This document shows, piece after piece, positions 18,705 through 26,591 of a stretch of DNA of 49,627 bases. The stretch's first letter is position 1. Every line of letters begins with the position of its first letter. The notes beneath the pieces were generated by a model, which searched no databases, had not been told where the DNA came from, and was given only the letters and a program-made list of their open reading frames with translations. This stretch comes from Bradyrhizobium sp. (lineage in GTDB: Bacteria; Pseudomonadota; Alphaproteobacteria; Rhizobiales; Xanthobacteraceae), in the NCBI RefSeq assembly GCF_028868675.1, contig NZ_JAGWUA010000009.1, forward strand, positions 1-49,627. Direction: 5' to 3'. Both the position numbers and the translations under genes were made by a program.

Positions 18705-19613
18705 ATGACCGATCTGGGACAGCATTTGCAGGGCCTCTGGCTGCCGCTCGTGACGCCGTTTCGCGACGGCGTGCTCGACGAGACATCGCTGCGGCGGCTG
18801 ACGCGCCACTACACCAGGCAGCCGGTCGACGGCTTCATCCTCGGGGCGACCTCGGGCGAAGGCATGACGCTGCGGTCCGGCGAGCTCGAGCGACTCGTCG
18901 CGACCGTGCGCGAGGCGATGGCGACGGATGGCCGCAACGTTCCGCTCTGCCTCGGACTGTCGGGCGCCGACACGCAGCGGCTGAAGGATCTGCTGGATGA
19001 GACCGCGGACTGGCCGATCGACGGCTATCTGATCGCGAGCCCCTATTACCTGCGGCCGTCGCAGCGCGGCCTGGCCGCGCATTTCGAGGCGCTCGCCGAC
19101 CACGCCGCCTGGCCGCTCGTGCTCTACAACATTCCCTATCGCACCGGGGTCAACATCGACAACGATACGCTGCTGCGGCTTGCCGGACATCCCAACATCG
19201 TCGGGCTGAAGGATTGCGGCGCGAGCCGCGAGCGGACCATCGCGCTGCTGCGCGACCGGCCGGCCGGCTTCCGCGTGCTGACCGGCGAGGATGCGCACGC
19301 CCACGACGCGCTGAGCGACGGCGCCGACGGCGCCATCCTGCTCTCCGCGCATCTGGAGACCGCAACCTTCGCCGCGGTGCGCAGCGAGCTGAAGCGCGAC
19401 AACGCCGAGGCGGCGCTGGCGCGCTGGCGAGAGGTCAGCGAGTTGACGCGGCTGTTGTTCGCCGAACCGAGCCCGGCGCCGGCAAAGTACTGGCTGTGGC
19501 GCACCGGACTGATCGACAGCGCCGAGGTGCGCCTGCCGATGGTCGAGGTGGGCGCGGAGCTGGCCGGAACGCTCGACCGCGAGATCGCGCGGCGGGTGGC
19601 CGTTGCCGCGTAG
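18705..19613 (+). CDS. Dihydrodipicolinate synthase family protein (DapA-like)
   Basis: A 302-residue TIM-barrel aldolase. AAAGGAG precedes ATG 18705. Family motifs are WLPLVTPFRDGVLDE at the start, GATSGEGMTL (the GTTGES loop with a variant and an extra residue), YNIPYRTG with the catalytic Tyr, and the Schiff-base Lys in GLKDCGASRER. True DapA condenses pyruvate and aspartate semialdehyde for lysine and diaminopimelate. The altered GTTGE loop leaves room for a related pyruvate aldolase or lyase. It is a single gene after a structured leader and before a repeat-filled gap. Confidence 0.88.
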   Translation: MTDLGQHLQGLWLPLVTPFRDGVLDETSLRRLTRHYTRQPVDGFILGATSGEGMTLRSGELERLVATVREAMATDGRNVPLCLGLSGADTQRLKDLLDETADWPIDGYLIASPYYLRPSQRGLAAHFEALADHAAWPLVLYNIPYRTGVNIDNDTLLRLAGHPNIVGLKDCGASRERTIALLRDRPAGFRVLTGEDAHAHDALSDGADGAILLSAHLETATFAAVRSELKRDNAEAALARWREVSELTRLLFAEPSPAPAKYWLWRTGLIDSAEVRLPMVEVGAELAGTLDREIARRVAVAA

Positions 19614-19695
19614 CGCGCTCCATCTCCCACCTCTCCCCGCTTGCGGCTGGGCTATCGCACTTGAAGAAGAACGCGGTGGGAGTTTCTTTGCGGCC

Positions 19696-19799
19696 CATCC
19701 TTCGAGACGCCGCGCAAGCGCGGCTCGTCAGGATGAGGTCTGGTTCGCAGCCCTGATGGTGAGGAGCGCCGCTTGCGGCGCGTCTCGAACCATGAAGGG
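19696..19799. repeat. Pair of inverted ~40-base intergenic repeats
   Basis: Unit 1 (19696-19738) contains TTCGAGACGC-cgCGCAAGCGcg-GCTCGTCA. Unit 2 (19751-19799) is the same element on the other strand, TTCGAGACGC-gcCGCAAGCGgc-GCTCCTCA. Each unit is itself a near-palindrome. This explains most of the 19614-19973 gap; the remainder carries only the upstream region of the first microprotein. Confidence 0.8.
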
Positions 19800-19860
19800 C
19801 GGGCACAGTCTCGCAACCTCGAGCTCGCCATATGCGACAGCCCTGCCGCCCGCGTGCGCC

Positions 19861-19973
19861 GTGGTTAACCCGCGCTGAATCGCGTTCGGCAGCGCCGCAT
19901 GGCGCGTCCACGTCCCGTTTACGCCTCGCGCCGTATCGTCGCCTGCAAAGAAACTCCTCGAGGGGGAAAATCC
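19861..19973 (+). promoter_or_regulatory. Upstream region of microprotein A, with motif GTGGTTAACCCGCG
   Basis: GTGGTTAACCCGCG begins 113 bases before the start codon. The near-identical GTGGTTAATCCGCG begins 114 bases before the start of microprotein B (20137). TTAA-N7-TGAA in copy A differs by one base from the CtrA consensus TTAA-N7-TTAA; copy B keeps only the first half. A shared control motif at a fixed distance implies duplication of a whole cassette. Confidence 0.4.
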
Positions 19974-20123
19974 ATGGAGCTAAGGACTCGCGATCCGGCG
20001 GCGCAACACTATGCGCCGGCCGATCTCCTGCAGGGAATCCTGCTGGTCTCGTCGTTCGGCTTCTGGGCGGTGATGCTCGGCCTGATGCCGGCGCTGCTGT
20101 TTCGCGTCTGGCTCGCAGCCTGA
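19974..20123 (+). CDS. Small single-helix membrane protein A (49 aa)
   Basis: MELRTRDPAAQHYAPADLLQ is followed by a hydrophobic helix (GILLVSSFGFWAVMLGLMPA, then LLFRVWLAA). The true start is ATG 19974 with GAGGGGGAA upstream; the track ORF begins 25 codons earlier in non-coding DNA. The architecture is a short polar N-terminus, a D-[IL]-L helix start and one transmembrane segment. It has the same length and layout as the next gene, 127 bases away. No family is recognised. Confidence 0.65.
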   Translation: MELRTRDPAAQHYAPADLLQGILLVSSFGFWAVMLGLMPALLFRVWLAA

Positions 20124-20250
20124 CGAAATGCGCGACGTGGTTAATCCGCGGTAGTGCCCGTGTTCGAATTGCGCGCGAAATCGCGGCCGGGATTTTAAAT
20201 CCGGCGAGGTAGTCCTGGACGCACGAGCGAAGAAATCGCGGGGGCGTTTC

Positions 20251-20400
20251 GTGGATATTCAGAACGACATTGCGCCGCCTTGTCAGGCGGCCGAGCAGCA
20301 GGGCTTCACCACCGAGGACATCCTCTGGGCCGTCGGCATCTGGTCGGTGATCCTGACGCTGTCGCCGGTCATCGTGTTCTACATGCTGATGGTGGCGTAA
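20251..20400 (+). CDS. Small single-helix membrane protein B (49 aa), missed by the ORF track
   Basis: Starts at GTG 20251 after GGGGGCG and encodes VDIQNDIAPPCQAAEQQGFT followed by TEDILWAVGIWSVILTLSPV and IVFYMLMVA. It was too short for the track. Like protein A it has 49 residues: a polar N-terminus, an acidic D-[IL]-L helix start, then one transmembrane helix containing W and P (LSPVIVF versus LMPALLF). The matching layout and upstream motif suggest a tandem paralogue. Function is unknown. A convergent terminator follows. Confidence 0.6.
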   Translation: MDIQNDIAPPCQAAEQQGFTTEDILWAVGIWSVILTLSPVIVFYMLMVA

Positions 20401-20424
20401 GCCGCACCGCGCAGGCGAAACGCA

Positions 20425-20448
20425 AAACGCGCGGTCAACCGCGCGTTT
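20425..20448. terminator. Bidirectional terminator between microprotein B and parA
   Basis: Perfect 11-base arms AAACGCGCGGT and ACCGCGCGTTT separated by CA. The A-tract and T-tract at the ends let it terminate both converging genes. Confidence 0.82.
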
Positions 20449-20473
20449 CTCGCCCGCACATCGATCGGGAAAC

Positions 20474-21151
20474 TCAGGCCGCCTGCTTGTGCATCGCGCC
20501 GGAGGCCGACGCCGTACCGCGGATGGCCTTGACCGATCGCTCGATCGCCGCCCACAGCCTTGCGATCTCCTGCGCCGCCCGGCTTTCGGCCTGGTACTCG
20601 CGCGCACCCTCGCCGTGGCTCAGCGCCATCAACAGGTCGGATCGATTGGTGATCTGCCCGCCCCACACTGGCGCGCGGAACTTCGCCAGCGCCTCGCGGG
20701 CAATGGTGACGATCGGGCTTTCGGCATCGTCGCGGCGGGCCGGCGCGCCGTTGAGCACGACCGCGTAGGGCTTGCGGGCCGCACGGCACATCTGGATCGT
20801 TTCCTGCACCGCATTGACGTCGAACACGCCCGGACGCGCCGGGATGATCACCATGGTGGCGTTGCGGATGGCGTCGTCGACGACCGCCGAGAGGTTCGGC
20901 GGCGTGTCGATCAGCACCCACTCATAGCCGTCGCGCTTGGCGGCGGAGACGATGCCGCTGACCGAGTTCACTGCGGCCTTGATCGGCGGCTCGTTGGTGC
21001 CGCGCAGCTTGTGCCACAGCGTGAGGGACCCTTGCGGATCCGCATCGACGAGCAGAATGGGCTTCGTCGCCTTGATCTGCGCGGCGAGATGGGCAGCCAA
21101 GGTACTTTTGCCCGAGCCCCCCTTACGCGATGCAAAGACAATGACGTTCAT
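20474..21151 (-). CDS. Orphan ParA/MinD-family ATPase
   Basis: A 225-residue P-loop ATPase. The deviant Walker A KGGSGKST is near residues 10-17. Walker A' and B are LLVDADPQGS and WVLIDTPPNLS. The dimer-contact and switch region is TMVIIPARPGVFDVNAVQET. Such proteins position DNA, chemoreceptor clusters or other cargo by ATP-dependent dimerisation on the nucleoid. There is no parB neighbour, so it is unlikely to be the chromosomal ParA. It converges on the two microproteins, whose role could be related only by position. Confidence 0.9.
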   Translation of the reverse strand: MNVIVFASRKGGSGKSTLAAHLAAQIKATKPILLVDADPQGSLTLWHKLRGTNEPPIKAAVNSVSGIVSAAKRDGYEWVLIDTPPNLSAVVDDAIRNATMVIIPARPGVFDVNAVQETIQMCRAARKPYAVVLNGAPARRDDAESPIVTIAREALAKFRAPVWGGQITNRSDLLMALSHGEGAREYQAESRAAQEIARLWAAIERSVKAIRGTASASGAMHKQAA

Positions 21152-21508
21152 ACCTTTGGCCTCCAGATTGACCCCAGAGCGCGAAAATGAATCAGCGCCG
21201 TGATTCGCGAAAGAAAAATTTACCGAGAGTTGCGTTCAAGCCACGAGATAACAACAGGCGTTGGCTTTTGAGTCACACTGCCTGCCACAACGCGGTCGCC
21301 AAGCCCTAAAAATGCCTTTCGAGGCTCAAAGCGGGCATTCCTTGGGCAACGATTCGGGAAAAAACAGCATTCAACCTTCCCGAGCAAACCGTTTTCCGAC
21401 TCTTTTTCGGAAGTCGTCCCCAGACTTGCTGTCGCCGAATGGCGCGACGCGGGCGAACAAAAGGGGTCCGTTCCGCTCTTGCCTTCGCCCCTTGCCTTGG
21501 ATCGGAGG
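21152..21508. other. Gap with parA upstream region; nothing else recognised
   Basis: About 357 bases between parA and the next leftward gene. It must hold the parA promoter but no convincing -35/-10 pair is seen. Local A-rich runs and a TCCGACTC..TTTTTCGGA inverted segment lie near 21400. The small plus-strand ORF at 21261-21512 has no supporting features. Confidence 0.5.
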
Positions 21509-21868
21509 CTAGGCGTCGGGCTTCGCCGGTTTCTTCTTGCTGGCGGTCGCCTTCGGCTTCTTCGTCTTCGCCGCGGTCGGCTTGATGCTCAGCGGCTTGC
21601 CGACGGCACGCGAGGACGAGGCCTCGGTCGGCTCCGGTCCGCTGCGGAAGTACACCGCGCATTGCGGCGACAATTGCGCCTTCTTCTGGATCATGCAGGC
21701 AGTGATGGCATCGACGTTCGGAACGAACTCGCCGCACAGCCGCATGGCGTCGGGCGTGCAGGCTTGCTGCTGCTCCGGCGTATAGGCATGGCCGGGCGCG
21801 ATCAGCGTCGCCAGCGCGATCCCGGAGACCGCGGCCAGTCGAAAACTCCCCAAGCGGAACGCCGGCAT
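21509..21868 (-). CDS. Small secreted Cys-containing protein with a Lys-rich tail
   Basis: A 119-residue protein. ATG 21868 is chosen because GGGGGAA lies just upstream. Residues 1-~28 (FRLGSFRLAAVSGIALATLI, ending GHA) are a signal peptide. The mature core YTPEQQQACTPDAMRLCGEF and ITACMIQKKAQLSPQCAVYF has four Cys in a C-x7-C...C-x10-C spacing, likely two disulfides. The last ~35 residues are Lys/Ala/Pro-rich (KTKKPKATASKKKPAK), which suggests binding to acidic surfaces. It is typical of Bradyrhizobium periplasmic hypotheticals; the function is unknown. Confidence 0.8.
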   Translation of the reverse strand: MPAFRLGSFRLAAVSGIALATLIAPGHAYTPEQQQACTPDAMRLCGEFVPNVDAITACMIQKKAQLSPQCAVYFRSGPEPTEASSSRAVGKPLSIKPTAAKTKKPKATASKKKPAKPDA

Positions 21869-21974
21869 TGATTCCCCCATCGTCGAGTCGCGGGCCGATA
21901 CTGGGTGATGCCCCCGGGCTTGGCAAGGCGAGGGCTACGGGAAGAGGGCCGCCGTGCGTTGCGGGCAACAGCGC

Positions 21975-22330
21975 GCGATCGCAAGGCGGACGCAAACAGG
22001 CGATGGTCGTGAGGATGACGTGCCGCGTGGACGTCGCGAATTCGCGCCGCGTCGGGATGTCGCGGGTTGATGAGGAAGTTCGAGGCAAACGGCACGATGA
22101 CCGAGGGAACGGCCGCCACGGCCGTCCTCGCCGCATCGAACCACGGCCGCAGCAACTCTCGTGTGACCTCGGGATCCTCCGCCCACCCCTGCGAGATCGC
22201 TTCCAGATCGGCTCGGCCGACCGTTTCGGGACACGCGAATTCAAGGCCCGCCAGGGATTTCGCGGACGGCCGAATCCGCCCATACACGAAGACAGGTCGG
22301 CTGCGTTTGCTAGGTTTCGATGAGGGACGA
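21975..22330 (-). pseudogene. RES-domain protein remnant (toxin-like), 5' truncated
   Basis: Read leftward, one frame gives SLAGLEFACPETVGRADLEA, then WAEDPEVTRELLRPWFDAAR, VPSVIVPFASNFLINPRHPD and AARI...HDHRLF. This is the C-terminal two-thirds of a RES domain, the NAD-degrading toxin fold of Xre/RES modules. The N-terminal Arg-Trp region is missing. The frame runs on without a proper stop into the next gene, so the original end is lost. It begins a few bases past the 3' end of tRNA-His. No Xre partner is seen. It is probably dead. Confidence 0.55.
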
Positions 22331-22338
22331 GGCAGCGC

Positions 22339-22415
22339 TGGTACAGTTGGGTGGGCTCGAACCACCGACCTCCTGTTCCACAGACAGGCGCTCTAACCAA
22401 CTGAGCTACAACTGC
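22339..22415 (-). tRNA. tRNA-His (GTG)
   Basis: Read on the minus strand: acceptor GCAGTTG / CAACTGT, D arm GCTCAGTTGGTTAGAGC, anticodon arm CCTGT-CTGTGGA-ACAGG with anticodon GTG, T arm GGTGG-TTCGAGC-CCACC, and an encoded CCA. The discriminator is A and there is no sign of the usual extra G at -1. This agrees with the known clade of alphaproteobacteria whose tRNA-His lacks the G-1:C73 identity pair. Confidence 0.95.
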
Positions 22416-22462
22416 ATCCGGCAGGGCCGCGCCTCGGTTTCCGAGGGGGCCAAACGGGGCGG

Positions 22463-22491
22463 AAACTAGGTGCAACGGCTCTGTTTTGCAA
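22463..22491 (-). promoter_or_regulatory. Promoter of tRNA-His
   Basis: On the minus strand, TTGCAA (22491-22486) and TAGTTT (22468-22463) are 17 bases apart, about 48 bases upstream of the mature tRNA 5' end. Confidence 0.5.
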
Positions 22492-22540
22492 GGCCGCTGC
22501 CACCCGGAAACGGCCCGCGAAAAGTACCTCTTCCAAGACG

Positions 22541-22568
22541 AAAACCCGGGCCAGCGGGCCCGGGTTTT
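22541..22568. terminator. Bidirectional terminator downstream of the phasin gene
   Basis: AAAACCCGGG (22541-22550) and CCCGGGTTTT (22559-22568) are perfect arms, extended by GGCC/GGCC inside. It ends the leftward phasin transcript 22 bases after its stop. Confidence 0.88.
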
Positions 22569-22590
22569 CAATTCAATCAGGCCGGATCGA

Positions 22591-23025
22591 TCAGGCGGCC
22601 GGCTTGTAGAACTTCGACGCGTTGGTCTTGATCGGCTCCACGGTCTCGGCGGCGACGCGCTGGCCGATCTCGGCGAGCTCCTTGGCCTGGGCCTGGAACG
22701 TCTCGAGCTGCTTGCGGCTGTGGCTGGTCCACAGCTCGAGCGCCTCGGCGGGCGACTTCAGGCCGAACAGTTCCTGGGCGAAGTCCAGCGTCGAGCTGGT
22801 GTTGGCCTTCATGAACTCCATCACCTTGGCGGCGTATTCGCTGGCGCCCTTGCTGGCGCAGGTGAACACGGCCTCGATGGTGCCGTTCTGGCTCTCGGCG
22901 GCGTCCTTGAACTTGGCGTAGCTCTCGCGGGCCTGCGAAACGCCCTTTTCGGCGAACGCACGCATCTGCTCGGGCACCTCGAACGGAATGATCGAGGCGG
23001 AGAATGGATCAGTCGCACCTGTCAT
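22591..23025 (-). CDS. Phasin family protein
   Basis: A 144-residue, wholly helical protein of the phasin family, which coats polyhydroxyalkanoate granules. The sequence FEVPEQMRAFAEKGVSQARESYAKFK followed by EFMKANTSSTLDFAQELFGLKSPAEALELWTSHSRKQLETFQAQAKELAEIGQ is the phasin_2 pattern. There is no signal peptide and it is cytoplasmic. It is a single gene with its own terminator. A TGC-AAC-GCA element 131 bases upstream may bind the PHA-responsive repressor PhaR/PhbF. Confidence 0.93.
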   Translation of the reverse strand: MTGATDPFSASIIPFEVPEQMRAFAEKGVSQARESYAKFKDAAESQNGTIEAVFTCASKGASEYAAKVMEFMKANTSSTLDFAQELFGLKSPAEALELWTSHSRKQLETFQAQAKELAEIGQRVAAETVEPIKTNASKFYKPAA

Positions 23026-23155
23026 GGCAGTTATCCCTTACAATGTCTGAAATGAGTGAGCCTTCCGGCGCACCCGCCGACCGGAGCGGGAACGAAAACT
23101 GGAAGCGTAGGATGGCAGCTCGTCCGTACTTTGAACGCACATCATGTCAATATTG

Positions 23156-23164
23156 TGCAACGCA
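23156..23164 (-). promoter_or_regulatory. Possible PhaR/PhbF operator of the phasin gene
   Basis: TGCAACGCA fits the TGC-N3-GCA core described for PhbF-type PHA regulators, in a TTGCGTTGCACAAT context on the phasin strand, with a TTGACA close by. The rest of the 23026-23482 gap, up to the kinase, shows no gene. TTAAGG and TTGTTAAGG motifs lie near the kinase start, but no full CtrA site is present. Confidence 0.3.
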
Positions 23165-23482
23165 ACGCAATCTGAGGTGCGGCGCCGCATTTTCATCCCG
23201 AACAGGATGCAATTCTCATTCGAACGCTCCCCCTGGTTGAGCCACGCGGTCCGGCGCGGAGGTAGGGCGGCCCGATCGCGTCGCGTGGTCCGCCCGGTGG
23301 CGGCAATGCTCAGGCCGCTTGCGAGCCCGGCCACATTAAGGTTATCGCCGCTTAAGGGCCGGCCGGGCGCCTGCCCGACGTGGACCTGACGCCGCCCGCG
23401 CGCGATAGTAACCCTTTGTTAAGGCTGCCATCCGGGCCGCCCCCGGCACATCAACATCGAGCCCCCAAAGCAAATCGGTCGG

Positions 23483-26400
23483 ATGACGAGTTCGGATTTC
23501 CAGTTGCGAGGCGTGAGCGATCCGCGGCTGGCCGTGCATGCGACCTCGGCGCTGCCGGCGTGGCTGTGGTCGATCGACGGCAGCCGCGTGCTGTGGGCCA
23601 ATCCGGTCGCAGCAAAACTGTTCGGCGCGGCCGACGCCGCCGATCTCGCCGGCAAGACTTTCGGACCGGCCGATCCGCACCGCCGCCAGGTCGCGCGGCT
23701 CGCGCGAGATCTGCCGCCGTCGGGCGCGATCCGGCTGGAACGGCTGCGCGGCTTCGGCGCGCCGCTCGGCACGCTGATGACCTGCGCCTGCGCGCGGCTC
23801 GAATTCCACGACGGCGGTCAGGGCGTGCTGGTCGCAGCCATGGCGGCGAGCGGGCGAGGCATGCCGCTGGTCGAGCGACTGCAGCGGCTCGTCGAGGGCG
23901 CGCCGGCGCCGATGGCGGCGTTTGCCAGCGACGGGCTGTTCGTCGGCGCCAGCGAGGCGGCGCGTCCCCTGCTCGGCTTTCGCGATCTTGCCGAAGCCGG
24001 CCTCGCGCAGGCGGGGCGCGACGCGCTGGCCCGGGGCCGGGTCGAGACGCCGATCGGCATCGGCCACATGGTGCTGCAGCGGGTCGGCAGCGGCGCCGAT
24101 ACCGCCCTGGTCGCGTTGATCGAGCTCGGCGCAACGCAGGCCGCGCATGCGATGCGTCACATGCTGCCGGAGGCGGTGGCCGAAGCCGCGCCGGCGCAGT
24201 GCGAACCGGTCCCCGCGGCACCCGCACTGCCGGACTACGAGCAGCCGGCGCTGTCGAATGAAGCGCCGTCCGAATACACGCTGTTCGATGCTTTCGCAGC
24301 GCCGGCGCCGCGCCTTCTGCCCTTGCGCTTCCTGTGGCAGATGGACGCCGACGGCCGCTTCGTGCTCGCATCCAACGACTTCATCCGCCTGATCGGTACG
24401 CACACCGCGGCCCAGTTCGGCCGGCCCTGGGCGGAGATCGCACGAGACCTCGCGCTCGATCCCGAAGGCCGCGTCGCGCGGGCGCTCGCGACGCACGACA
24501 CCTGGGCCGGCATCACCGTGAACTGGCCGGTCGACGGCGAGAGGCCGCTTGCCGTCGAACTCGCAGGCCTGCCGGTCTATGACCGCGCGCGCAGTTTCGC
24601 GGGCTTCAGGGGTTTTGGCGTGTGCCGCGATCTCGACGCCCTCAACCGGCTCGACGCTTTGCGGCGATCCGAACCGGCCGCCGTACCGCAGCCCGCAAGA
24701 ATCATCGAGGCGGAAGCCGAGCCGCCGCCGGCCGCGCCGGAGGGGCCGGCGACCGGTCCCGAGTTGCCCGAACCCGCCGTCGAAACGAATTCACCACCAA
24801 CCGATCCGGACGAAGCCGTGGAAACGCCCCCCAACGTCGTGCCGTTCCGCCCCCTCGGCGAAGCCAAATCGCCGAGCCTGACGCCCGTCGAGAACAGCGC
24901 CTTCAACGAGCTCGCCCGACAATTGTCCGAGCGCCTGGAGCGCGAGAGGGACGCCGCCGCCGCCGTGACGCAGATGGCGCAAGAGACGGCTCCGACCGAG
25001 CTGCCGCCGTTCGTACCGGACGCGCCGCGCGCAACCGCGCAATGGCTGACACCGCCCGAGCCCGCACCGCGCGGCGACAGCGGGCGCGACCGCACGCTGC
25101 TCGACCTGCTGCCGACCGGCATCCTGATCTACCGGCTCGACCGCCTGCTCTATGCCAACCCGGCGCTTCTGGCGCGGATGGGCTATGCCAGTCTGCAGGC
25201 GCTGGAAGAGGCCGGCGGTCTCGACGCGCTCTATGTCGAGCCCGGCGTGTCGGCGGCGAGCAGCACCTCCGAGGCCGGCACGCCGGTGACCATCTCGGCG
25301 ACCGGCGCGGGCGAAGGCGCCGCGGCCGCCGAGCCGACCTCCGCACGCCTGCACGCCATCGCCTGGGACGGCGACAGCGCGCATGCGCTGATCTGCGCGC
25401 CGGCGCAGGCCGCGCCCATCGTCGTCGACGCGGCCGCGATGGAGGCCCATGAGCCCGAACCGCAGCCCCAGGCCGGACACGCCAACGCGGAGGATCTCGC
25501 CGCGATCCTCGACACCACCGCCGAGGGCATCATCATGTTCGATGCCGAAGGCAACATCACCGCCTGCAACCGCAGCGCGGAGGCGCTGTTCGGCCATGAC
25601 GGCGACCGGCTCCTGCAGGAGAACCTCGCGACGCTGTTCGCGCCGGAAAGCCGGCGCGTGATCTCCGACTACCTGGAGAGCCTGAAGACGCCCGACATCG
25701 CGAGCCTGCTCGACCACGGACGCGAGGTGCTGGGCCGCGAGAGCAAGGGCGGATTGATCCCGCTCGCGATGACGATGGGCCGCACCCGGCCCGACGGCCC
25801 GAACTTCTTCGCCGTGTTCCGCGACCTCTCGCAGAGCAAGCAGGGCGAGAGCGAGCTGCGCGAGGTGAAGCGGCTCGCCGACCGCGCCGCCGGCGCCAAG
25901 GCCGACATGCTGGCGCGCATCAGCCACGAGATCCGCACACCGCTCAACGCCATCATCGGCTTCGCCGAGGTGATGATCTCCGAGCGGTTCGGCGCGCTCG
26001 GCAACGAGCGCTACGGCGAGTATCTGAAAGACATCCGCGCCTCCGGCGAGCGAGTGATCGCGATCATCGACGATCTGCTGGAGCTGACCCGCATCGAGAC
26101 CGGCAAGCTCGACCTCTCCTTCGCCAATCTCAGCCTCAACGATCTGGTCGAGGCCTGCGTCGTGGTGATGCAGCCGCAGGCCAACCGCGAGCGCATCATC
26201 ATCCGCACCTCGCTCGCGCACGCGCTGCCGCCGGTCCATGCCGACGCGCGCGCGACGCGGCAGATCGCCATGAACCTGATCGGCAACTCGATCCGGCTTG
26301 CGGGCGCCGGCGGCCAGGTGATCGTCTCGACCGCGCTGACCGATCGCGGCGAGGTGGCCTTGCGCATCCGCGACACCGGCCACGGGCTGAGCGAGACGGA

Positions 26401-26587
26401 CGTGGCGGCGGCCATGGAGCCGTTCCGCACTGCGCCGCCGTCCGACTCCTCCGAGACCTCGGGGCTGAGCCTGTCGCTGACGCGTGCGCTGGTCGAAGCC
26501 AACCGCGCCCGCTTCAACATCAAGAGTGCGGCCAATTCCGGCACGCTGATCGAGGTGGTGTTTTCGCCGACGCTGGCGCGGGCGTAA
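23483..26587 (+). CDS. Soluble PAS sensor histidine kinase, PdhS/PleC/DivJ-like
   Basis: A 1034-residue protein without transmembrane segments. An N-terminal PAS-like region (~20-110), a second PAS-like block near 280-400 and a long Pro/Glu/Ala-rich linker (~410-560) lead to a clear PAS domain (ILDTTAEGIIMFDAEGNITA, ~670-790). HisKA carries the phospho-acceptor in ISHEIRTPLNAIIGFAEVM (His815). The ATPase domain has a variant N box (MNLIGNSIRLAG) and DTGHGLSE. Length, soluble layout and the HisKA sequence resemble Brucella PdhS, which acts with DivK in asymmetric division. Family membership is firm; orthology is inference. Confidence 0.9.
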   Translation: MTSSDFQLRGVSDPRLAVHATSALPAWLWSIDGSRVLWANPVAAKLFGAADAADLAGKTFGPADPHRRQVARLARDLPPSGAIRLERLRGFGAPLGTLMTCACARLEFHDGGQGVLVAAMAASGRGMPLVERLQRLVEGAPAPMAAFASDGLFVGASEAARPLLGFRDLAEAGLAQAGRDALARGRVETPIGIGHMVLQRVGSGADTALVALIELGATQAAHAMRHMLPEAVAEAAPAQCEPVPAAPALPDYEQPALSNEAPSEYTLFDAFAAPAPRLLPLRFLWQMDADGRFVLASNDFIRLIGTHTAAQFGRPWAEIARDLALDPEGRVARALATHDTWAGITVNWPVDGERPLAVELAGLPVYDRARSFAGFRGFGVCRDLDALNRLDALRRSEPAAVPQPARIIEAEAEPPPAAPEGPATGPELPEPAVETNSPPTDPDEAVETPPNVVPFRPLGEAKSPSLTPVENSAFNELARQLSERLERERDAAAAVTQMAQETAPTELPPFVPDAPRATAQWLTPPEPAPRGDSGRDRTLLDLLPTGILIYRLDRLLYANPALLARMGYASLQALEEAGGLDALYVEPGVSAASSTSEAGTPVTISATGAGEGAAAAEPTSARLHAIAWDGDSAHALICAPAQAAPIVVDAAAMEAHEPEPQPQAGHANAEDLAAILDTTAEGIIMFDAEGNITACNRSAEALFGHDGDRLLQENLATLFAPESRRVISDYLESLKTPDIASLLDHGREVLGRESKGGLIPLAMTMGRTRPDGPNFFAVFRDLSQSKQGESELREVKRLADRAAGAKADMLARISHEIRTPLNAIIGFAEVMISERFGALGNERYGEYLKDIRASGERVIAIIDDLLELTRIETGKLDLSFANLSLNDLVEACVVVMQPQANRERIIIRTSLAHALPPVHADARATRQIAMNLIGNSIRLAGAGGQVIVSTALTDRGEVALRIRDTGHGLSETDVAAAMEPFRTAPPSDSSETSGLSLSLTRALVEANRARFNIKSAANSGTLIEVVFSPTLARA

Positions 26588-26591
26588 GACC

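Noticed and set aside
21306-22571. 421-aa minus-strand ORF spanning the tRNA-His gene
   Set aside because: It runs through a tRNA and the secreted-protein gene; mixed low-complexity composition shows it is not coding.
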